From: Xenococcaceae cyanobacterium MO_167.B27
GTDB taxonomy: Bacteria; Cyanobacteriota; Cyanobacteriia; Cyanobacteriales; Xenococcaceae
Direction: 5' to 3'
Length of the DNA stretch: 39,790 nt
Assembly (NCBI GenBank): GCA_030065935.1
Contig: JASJCP010000048.1
Coordinates: 1-39,790, forward strand
Below the pieces are notes generated by a model. That model saw only the letters and a program-made list of their open reading frames with translations. It had not been told where the DNA came from and searched no databases. The position numbers and the translations under genes were made by a program. Positions 34,319 to 39,790 of the stretch are shown piece by piece. How positions within the stretch are numbered: position 1 is the first letter of the stretch; every line of letters starts with the position of its first letter.

Positions 34319-35152
34319 GTGGCTAACTTTTTTATAGAGCGACAAAAGCGCACAACAAAGTATTCCTCAGAAGATTTGGGCAATGGCATTAAGTTAGATA
34401 TGGTGCTAATTCCAGAAGGTGATTTTATAATGGGCGCAGCAGAAGACGAACTAGATTCAACTGATGCCGAAAGACCGCAACATAAAGTGACTGTTTCCAC
34501 TTTCTTTATGGGAAGATACCCAGTCACTCAAGAGCAGTGGCGAGCAGTAGCAGCTTTGCCTCAAGTGAATCGCGAATTAAAAGCCGATCCTTCGCGATTT
34601 AAAGGAGATAAGCGACCTGTAGAACAGGTAAGTTGGTATGAAGCAATAGAATTTTGTCAACGCCTTTCTCAACACACAGAACTAAAATATACTTTACCAT
34701 CGGAAGCAGAATGGGAATATGCTTGTCGTGCAGGAACGACTACACCATTTCATTTCGGGGCAACAATTACTACGGATTTAGCCAATTATCGAGGCACTGA
34801 TTACGAAGAATTTAAATGGTCGGGTTCTTATGGAGAAGGACCAAAAGGAAAATATCGGGAAGAAACAACCCCAGTAGGTACTTTTCCTCCTAATAATTTC
34901 GGCTTGTGGGATATGCATGGGAATGTCTGGGAATGGTGCGAAGATCTTTGGCACGATAATTATCAAGATGCACCTACAAATGGAAGTTCTTGGACAACCA
35001 ATAGCAATAGTAGTTGTTATGTATTACGCGGTGGTTCTTGGGACAGCCGTCCTAATAGCTGTCGCTCTGCTGCTCGCTACCTCAACTACCGCGTGCTCGC
35101 GCTCAACTATATCGGGTTTCGAGTTGTGTGTAGGGTGCCGAGGACTCTTTAG
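34319..35152 (+). CDS. Stand-alone FGS/C-type-lectin protein, DGR target
   Basis: A 277-residue formylglycine-generating-enzyme-like protein, close to the C-terminal domain of the vWA protein. Motifs: EDLGNGIKLDMVLIPEGDF, PVTQEQWRAVAALPQVN, TLPSEAEWEYACRAG, GNVWEWCEDLWHDNY, LRGGSW. The paired Cys of true sulfatase-activating FGE are not seen, so it is a lectin-fold binding protein rather than an enzyme. Residues 229-264 are variable repeat VR2. The GTG start stands two or three bases after an IS605 right end, so the gene may have lost an N-terminal effector or signalling domain and its promoter. Confidence 0.85.
   Translation: MANFFIERQKRTTKYSSEDLGNGIKLDMVLIPEGDFIMGAAEDELDSTDAERPQHKVTVSTFFMGRYPVTQEQWRAVAALPQVNRELKADPSRFKGDKRPVEQVSWYEAIEFCQRLSQHTELKYTLPSEAEWEYACRAGTTTPFHFGATITTDLANYRGTDYEEFKWSGSYGEGPKGKYREETTPVGTFPPNNFGLWDMHGNVWEWCEDLWHDNYQDAPTNGSSWTTNSNSSCYVLRGGSWDSRPNSCRSAARYLNYRVLALNYIGFRVVCRVPRTL
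35003..35110 (+). repeat. DGR variable repeat VR2 (in FGS gene)
   Basis: The counterpart of VR1. Thirty base differences to VR1 in 108, none at third codon positions, while upstream coding sequence of the two genes differs at third positions in the usual way. Variable codons include gac, agc, cgt, tac, ctc and aac in place of a predicted AAC/AAT template. Confidence 0.88.
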
Positions 35153-35160
35153 CACTTTGC
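35111..35160 (+). promoter_or_regulatory. IMH-like conserved 3' boundary of VR2
   Basis: Fifty bases identical to 32536-32585, crossing the stop codon at 35150-35152. After 35160 the two loci diverge into different TTGCCCTC-type repeats. Confidence 0.7.
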
Positions 35161-35265
35161 CCTCTTGCCCTCTTGCCCTCTTGCCAAAATTTTTGGTTGG
35201 TTTTGTGTAGCATTTAAGAAATTGTTTAATTTTTAAGGCAATTATCGATTTATCATTAGGGATAA

Positions 35266-35350
35266 CGGAGAGGGTGGGATTCGAACCCACGGTACTTTGC
35301 AGTACACTCGATTTCAAGTCGAGCGCATTCGACCACTCTGCCACCTCTCC
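35266..35350 (-). tRNA. trnS-UGA: tRNA-Ser(UGA)
   Basis: 85 bases that fold as a class II tRNA: acceptor GGAGAGG / CCTCTCC with discriminator G, D-arm GGCAGAGTGGTCGAATGC, anticodon stem CTCGA / TCGAG with loop CTTGAAA (anticodon TGA), long variable arm, and T-arm GGGTTCGAATCCC. CCA is not encoded. Confidence 0.95.
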
Positions 35351-35435
35351 TAGTATGGCTTTAACATGATAACAAAATTGATTGCTTAAGCAATAGCTCT
35401 TCTGGATCTGTTTAGTAAACTTTAATAAACTAAAG

Positions 35436-36335
35436 TTAATTATTTTTATACAAAATTTCTTGGGATGCAAGAGCAAAATCTTGATCGATCCAAACTAAAG
35501 ATATTTTGCTAACAGTATTATTTTCTAAAGTTACTAAAGAGAAGTTGCGTAATATTTTTCCTTCTTGCTCTTTGATACGAGGTACACTAGCAGCATTAAG
35601 ATAAACTGTACCTAAATCATTAGTGTTGATAATAGTCCGCAAACGATCTTTACGATGACGCAGACTGTGGTGCATATGTCCAAAAGTGACAAGAGGAATA
35701 GATGTTCCTGAAGCAAGTATTTTATCTATGGCTTCCGCAAAATCAGGATCTCCATGATCTCCCCCAATAGGATTCCAATCTCTACCGCAGGTGTCTTCTG
35801 CTTTGTCTCCTAATCCTAGTGGACCATTATGACCGATGCAGATTAAATTATCATAAGGGCTATTGTGGGCAGCTTCGACAATACGAATAGTTGATTCTGC
35901 AAAGTTAGATATCTTATAGCGATCGCAATAAAAGTCAGAATTTTTCCACTCTGATCCACCCCAACTAAAAGGACGACTACCCACTACAGACAGGTTAAAT
36001 TGAGGCAAGTCTAATCTACCATATCCTACATGAGTTTCTCCTAATAAATCTAGTTGTTGCTGAACTCGATCTTCTTTGGTAGTGTCATAAGGTGCTTTTT
36101 TTCTACCCCAAGGAGAAGCGGTGTACCAACAATCATGATTACCTAGAATTACTGCTTTGGTAATATCTAAACTAGCAATTTGACGCACTATTTCTATTGA
36201 TTCATTACCAAAATCTCCCACGAATAGCACTAAGTCTATTCCTAGATGCTTTAATGCTAAATTGTCTTGTTCATCCCATTGATTGTGAACATCTCCTATT
36301 ACAGCGATGGAGATGTGATTTTTATTGCTAGTCAT
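35436..36335 (-). CDS. Metallophosphoesterase (TIGR04168-like)
   Basis: A calcineurin-type phosphoesterase of 299 residues. Metal motifs in order: IAVIGDVHNQWDEQD (D-x-H, residues 9-23), LVLFVGDFGNE (GD), AVILGNHDCWY (GNHD, near 61), LICIGHNGPLG (GH), and LVTFGHMHHSL (GHMH, near 208). The layout fits the cyanobacteria/chloroplast TIGR04168 family; the substrate is unknown to me. ATG 36335 is preferred to the GTG one codon before. It is divergent from the GT39-like gene with about 25 bases between starts. Confidence 0.88.
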   Translation of the reverse strand: MTSNKNHISIAVIGDVHNQWDEQDNLALKHLGIDLVLFVGDFGNESIEIVRQIASLDITKAVILGNHDCWYTASPWGRKKAPYDTTKEDRVQQQLDLLGETHVGYGRLDLPQFNLSVVGSRPFSWGGSEWKNSDFYCDRYKISNFAESTIRIVEAAHNSPYDNLICIGHNGPLGLGDKAEDTCGRDWNPIGGDHGDPDFAEAIDKILASGTSIPLVTFGHMHHSLRHRKDRLRTIINTNDLGTVYLNAASVPRIKEQEGKILRNFSLVTLENNTVSKISLVWIDQDFALASQEILYKNN

Positions 36336-36360
36336 CACTCTTTTCTACACGCTACAGAAC

Positions 36361-38826
36361 ATGATATCAAGTAAATCTCAGCATTTTCGTAATTTAGTAA
36401 TTCTCCTGATGATTTGGTTAGGGGTGGCAATAGGCGATCGCTTATGGTATGGTGTGGATAATTCTGTCCCTGCTTGGGATCAAGCGGATTATCTCAACGG
36501 TGCTTTAAATTACGGTCATGCTCTGCAAAATACTCACTTACTCGATCTAGAGTGGTGGCGTAGTTTTTGGTTACTTTCTAATAAAATTCCTCCGCTACAC
36601 TATATTCTTACTGCACCATTTTTAAGCATTTTTGGATTGACAGAAGATTCTGCTAGTTTGGTGATGCTGTTATACACTGCATTATTATTAATCTCTGTTT
36701 ATGGGTTGGGAGTGATTTTATTCGACGCTTCTGTGGGATTATGGGCAGCAGGGTTATGTCAATTATTACCAGGTTTATACTACTACCGTTTAGAATTTCT
36801 CCTCGACTATCCCCTAACAGCAATAGTTACTGCTACTTTTGGGCTTCTGACTCTCTGGAAAGTTAAACAAAAAAACTGGATATTAGCAATATTATGGGGA
36901 ATTTCTCTGGGATTAGCAGTATTGCTGAAACAAACAGCATTATTCTTTTTATTTATTCCTTTAGTATGGCTATGGTGTGGTTGTCTAAAAAATCGCCACT
37001 GGATGAAGTTGACTCAACTTCTTACAGGATTAGTTATTAGTGTTGCAGTAGCTTATCCTTGGTATCGTACCAATTGGCTGCTTATTTTAACATCAGGAAA
37101 ACGGGCTACCATTGATTCTGCGATCGCAGAAGGAGATCCAGCCCTTAATACTATAGATGCTTGGACTTATTACGGCAAGATATTACCCTATTTACTCTCT
37201 TGGCATATCTTACTTATTCCCTTGGGGGGGTTGATACTATATATAATTCTGCAAAAGCCACATAAAACTATCCTGAATTCTAATTCTGTCAGATGGATTG
37301 CAGTGTTTCTGATTGGAGGTTATTTACTCTCTTCAGTCAATATTAATAAAGATGCTCGTTATATACTGCCTTTACTGCCAGTTTTTTCTTTAATACTAGC
37401 TGTAGGTTTATTATCTTATCGCGGAACCTGGCAAAAATATATTTCCTGGGGGACAGTAGGTTTAGGAATAGTCTTAATGATGTTAAATTTGTTTCCCTTG
37501 GGAGGAAATATTGTTACAGAAAAACTCAGCCCAAAAGTACAACAATATCCCTATACAGGTTTAGAATATCCCCATCCAGAAGTTATCGCAGAAATTATTA
37601 ATAATTCTCCTTATCTCCGCACCACTCTAGGGGTGTTACCTTCTACCCCTGCTATTAATCAACACAACTTTTCCTTCTATGGAGGGTTAAAAAACTTTCA
37701 AGTAGTAGGCAGACAAGTAGGAGTAAGAGATAATGAAATTATAGCAGATGCGCGATCGCTCGATTGGTTTATTACTAAAACAGGAGATCAAGGCTCGATA
37801 CCCGATGCACAAAAGACAATCACCCAGTTAGTTGAAACAGGAGGAGACTTTACTATACAAAAAACTTGGCAACTTCCCGATAATAGTCAGTTAAAACTCT
37901 ATCATTCTATCCAGCCTAGTCTCAAAGTTACTCCTTTAGAAGCATCCTCAGAATCAGTAACATTAAATCAAATCACGATACCTCCCACAGCACCACCAGG
38001 AAAACCGATTCCAGTTACTTATCAATGGGTTGGTAGTTGGCAAAAATTACAACAGGGAATAGTATTACTCACTTGGAAATCAGATAATCTTGTATCTAAC
38101 ACTAATATCTGGCTACACGATCACGGTATTGGGATGGGTGCATTAGATAGTAGTAGTATCAAAAAAGAACAATATCAAAATACTTTTCAAGTAACAGAAC
38201 ACACTGGAATGCTTCCTCCCCAGAATATAACACCAGGGGAATATACTCTTACCGCAACTTATCTCAATCGCCAGACAGGAGAAACCTCTCCTATATCTCT
38301 TCCTTCTATCAGTATTACTATTGATTCCAATTCTCCAGCCAAACCATCCCCAGAATTAGACTTAGTCACACAACTTCGTACTATAGCCCCTACTATGGCA
38401 CAGGGTATAGCAGCATTAGAACCAATCTTTGCTCAAACTGCTCGCATTAATCAATATGATGGCAAACAAGACTACTTAAACCAAGCAGAATTAAGTTTAT
38501 CTTATCGCCTACAACAAAAAGATATTCCTCAAACACTCCAACAAGATTGGATTTATGCAGTAGGTTTATCCCAAGTCTTACAACAAGATGTTAAGGGGGC
38601 GATCGCATCTTTCAAAAAGACCATACAATTTAATCAAGACAATCCCTACAATTATGCCTATCTAGCTTTCGTCTATCTCTACGACTGGAAACCCAGACTA
38701 GCGGAAGCAGTTTTAAATAAGGCTATAGCTATTGATTCGGATATTCCAGAAATTAACACTCTCAGGGCGGTTGCTGCTCTAATGCAGGGAAAATTAATTC
38801 AAGCTTGGCAATTACTAGAAAGTTAA
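36361..38826 (+). CDS. GT39/ArnT-type membrane glycosyltransferase with C-terminal TPR
   Basis: An 821-residue GT-C glycosyltransferase. It begins MISSKSQHFRNLVILLMIWL; the in-frame TTG 12 codons earlier would overlap the divergent gene and is rejected. The first periplasmic loop has the acidic motif VPAWDQADYLNGALNYGHAL expected for a polyprenyl-phosphate-sugar-using enzyme. About ten membrane helices fill residues 10-400 (for example LLTGLVISVAVAYPWY). Residues 400-680 are a soluble beta-rich region, and 700-821 contain two TPR-like repeats (AIASFKKTIQFNQDNPYNYA, AEAVLNKAIAIDSDIPEINT). It probably glycosylates a surface lipid or protein; acceptor unknown. Confidence 0.85.
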   Translation: MISSKSQHFRNLVILLMIWLGVAIGDRLWYGVDNSVPAWDQADYLNGALNYGHALQNTHLLDLEWWRSFWLLSNKIPPLHYILTAPFLSIFGLTEDSASLVMLLYTALLLISVYGLGVILFDASVGLWAAGLCQLLPGLYYYRLEFLLDYPLTAIVTATFGLLTLWKVKQKNWILAILWGISLGLAVLLKQTALFFLFIPLVWLWCGCLKNRHWMKLTQLLTGLVISVAVAYPWYRTNWLLILTSGKRATIDSAIAEGDPALNTIDAWTYYGKILPYLLSWHILLIPLGGLILYIILQKPHKTILNSNSVRWIAVFLIGGYLLSSVNINKDARYILPLLPVFSLILAVGLLSYRGTWQKYISWGTVGLGIVLMMLNLFPLGGNIVTEKLSPKVQQYPYTGLEYPHPEVIAEIINNSPYLRTTLGVLPSTPAINQHNFSFYGGLKNFQVVGRQVGVRDNEIIADARSLDWFITKTGDQGSIPDAQKTITQLVETGGDFTIQKTWQLPDNSQLKLYHSIQPSLKVTPLEASSESVTLNQITIPPTAPPGKPIPVTYQWVGSWQKLQQGIVLLTWKSDNLVSNTNIWLHDHGIGMGALDSSSIKKEQYQNTFQVTEHTGMLPPQNITPGEYTLTATYLNRQTGETSPISLPSISITIDSNSPAKPSPELDLVTQLRTIAPTMAQGIAALEPIFAQTARINQYDGKQDYLNQAELSLSYRLQQKDIPQTLQQDWIYAVGLSQVLQQDVKGAIASFKKTIQFNQDNPYNYAYLAFVYLYDWKPRLAEAVLNKAIAIDSDIPEINTLRAVAALMQGKLIQAWQLLES

Positions 38827-38912
38827 CAGACAAATTTCACAAAATAAGTGTTGCAATATACGAAAGATACTGTATGATAGATAAGGCTTGAAAAAAGCAA
38901 GCATAAACCCAC

Positions 38913-38998
38913 GGGGGTATGGCGGAATTGGTAGACGCTGCGGACTTAAAATCCGTTGACCGTAAAAGGTCGTGAGAGTTCAAGTCTCTCTACCCCCA
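38913..38998 (+). tRNA. trnL-UAA: tRNA-Leu(UAA), intronless
   Basis: 86 bases: acceptor GGGGGTA / TACCCCC with discriminator A, D-arm GGCGGAATTGGTAGACGC, anticodon stem CGGA / TCCG with loop reading CTTAAAA (anticodon TAA), a variable arm TTGACCGTAAAAGGTCG, and T-arm GAGAGTTCAAGTCTCTC. The group I intron present at this anticodon in many cyanobacteria is absent. Confidence 0.95.
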
Positions 38999-39162
38999 TG
39001 AACATTAAGGCAGTACTCCGAGAGACTCTCACTTTCACTTTCCTTTACGCTCAACGAATTCTCGCTCAAATTTCGCTCACTTTTCCATTATTCCCATATT
39101 TCTCCACGGGTAGTAAATAGGCTTCATCAACTCTTCATCAACCAGTAAAATATCTCTAAAGC

Positions 39163-39191
39163 AAAAAAAGCCTCGCATTATACCAGGCTTT
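39163..39191 (-). terminator. Rho-independent terminator
   Basis: On the minus strand, stem AAAGCCT / AGGCTTT with an 11-base loop, followed by a T run. It lies 34 bases after the stop of the 63-residue coiled-coil gene. Confidence 0.75.
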
Positions 39192-39224
39192 GATAAATCT
39201 GTCAAATAGGGAAATTCAAATAAT

Positions 39225-39416
39225 TTACTTGAGTCTGTCTAGGTCATGACCCATGACCCTAAGTTTTTGCTTAAGACTGTTAACCAATAACGTATTACTT
39301 TCTATTTGCTCCCACACTTCCTCATTAGTATCAATTACTATCTTTTTCAAATCTTCAATTGACTGTATTGCCTTTTCCAATTTGTCCAATCTCTCCAATA
39401 TTTCTTGATTGTTCAT
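39225..39416 (-). CDS. Small coiled-coil protein
   Basis: A 63-residue acidic/basic helical protein with heptad-like spacing of Leu and Ile over nearly its whole length (ILERLDKLEKAIQSIEDLKK, then SLKQKLRVMGHDLDRLK). I do not recognise the family. Its ATG comes six bases after the stop of the interrupted gene upstream, so both are probably one transcript, ending at the terminator at 39163-39191. A partner or oligomerisation role is likely from the coil; no more can be said. Confidence 0.65.
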   Translation of the reverse strand: MNNQEILERLDKLEKAIQSIEDLKKIVIDTNEEVWEQIESNTLLVNSLKQKLRVMGHDLDRLK

Positions 39417-39422
39417 TTTGCC

Positions 39423-39790
39423 TTATTTATTCCACCCAGTAATGCCTTGTATCCACTTGGTGATACCCATTGAGCAGAATTTAGCCATACTACCGAAAGC
39501 TGTTTGATTACCTTTCATAGCCTAGTGAGCGATTACAGCACCACAGTATTCTGCTTTGTAGAGAGTAAAGTTACCCACATCTTTACCATCAACAAAAATA
39601 ATATTGTGATGACTTGTTGCTAGGTGAAAGTCTTGTGTTGTATAGGGTTGGAGGTAAATTGATGGTGATTTCGTTGCTAGGTAAGATTCTAACTTGCTCA
39701 ATGCTTGACCACTAACACCAGCTAGTTTGGCAAGTCCATTCCTGCACATTCCAGATTCCCCAGTGGAACTGACAGTGTAGAATTGTATAT
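39423..39790 (-). pseudogene. Unknown gene entering from the right edge, interrupted by in-frame TAG
   Basis: Open from the window edge: FYTVSSTGESGMCRNGLAKL with AGVSGQALSKLE is a helix-turn-helix-like start as found in some cyanobacterial plasmid and phage-like proteins. Then SHHNIIFVDGKDVGNFTLYK and AEYCGAVIAH, followed by TAG at 39522-39524. The frame continues without another stop through AMKGNQTAFGSMAKFCSMGI and TKWIQGITGWNK to TAA at 39423. A Tyr codon changed to TAG is the simplest reading. The N-terminus lies outside the window. An internal ATG could begin at 39749. Confidence 0.65.

Noticed and set aside
34319-35152. True formylglycine-generating enzyme
   Set aside because: No paired active-site cysteines and no sulfatase nearby; the ending fits DGR-variable lectin-fold FGS proteins instead.
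24343-35266. A template repeat close to the variable repeats
   Set aside because: I read the gaps at 24343-24869, 32578-34318 and 35153-35265 for the invariant blocks (GGTGGTTCTTGG, TCTGCTGCTCGC, ATCGGGTTTCG) and found them only in the two target genes. By-eye reading cannot exclude a badly decayed copy.

Overview
The window is cyanobacterial chromosome. The HIP1 octamer GCGATCGC recurs throughout, there is a Psb34-like photosystem II assembly protein, and many genes are typical of filamentous or baeocystous cyanobacteria (polysaccharide GT2/acetyltransferase pair, TIGR04168-type phosphoesterase, SAM hydroxide adenosyltransferase family). AT content is about 60% and the intergenic DNA carries many insertion-sequence relics and MITE-like elements.

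Layout. 1-4.7 kb: a RecD2 helicase with a probable 5' frameshift, psb34, a small basic conserved protein, a ruvC copy split by an in-frame TAG, a DUF6714-like protein and a cupin. 4.7-7.3 kb: dhaK, a methyltransferase and dhaL; the third subunit, a DhaM-HPr-Enzyme I fusion, lies at 18.5-21.0 kb on the other strand. Together these form a PEP-dependent dihydroxyacetone kinase with its own phosphorelay. 7.5-11.4 kb: IS200/IS605 remnants, a 5'-truncated group II intron fused to a broken tnpB, and a Tat-exported LD-carboxypeptidase. 11.4-16.5 kb: polysaccharide acetyltransferase and glycosyltransferase, cobU, SpoIID-like protein, alpha/beta hydrolase, DUF99 protein. 16.5-18.5 kb: two truncated Tn554-type recombinases and a DUF433/DUF5615 toxin-antitoxin pair. 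21.4-24.3 kb: cyanophycinase-family protein, SDR, SAM hydroxide adenosyltransferase.

24.9-35.2 kb is the most interesting region. A five-gene run encodes an unknown beta-rich/hydrophobic protein, an EAD1-trypsin protease, an EAD1-VMAP protein, a MoxR AAA+ ATPase and a vWA protein ending in a formylglycine-generating-enzyme-like (FGS, C-type-lectin) domain. This matches the vWA-MoxR-VMAP ternary conflict systems. The last 108 variable bases of the FGS domain, and those of a second stand-alone FGS gene 2.5 kb downstream, differ from each other at 30 sites. All 30 are first or second codon positions and none is a third position. Both are followed by a 50-base block that is identical and runs past the stop codon. 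That is the footprint of adenine-directed mutagenesis by a diversity-generating retroelement (DGR). No template repeat or DGR reverse transcriptase was seen in the window, so these look like remote targets served in trans. Between the two targets lies a dead IS605-type tnpB riddled with nested MITEs.

35.2-39.8 kb: tRNA-Ser(UGA), a metallophosphoesterase divergent from a GT39-type membrane glycosyltransferase with TPRs, an intronless tRNA-Leu(UAA), a coiled-coil small protein, and a gene running off the right edge that is also interrupted by TAG at a probable Tyr codon.
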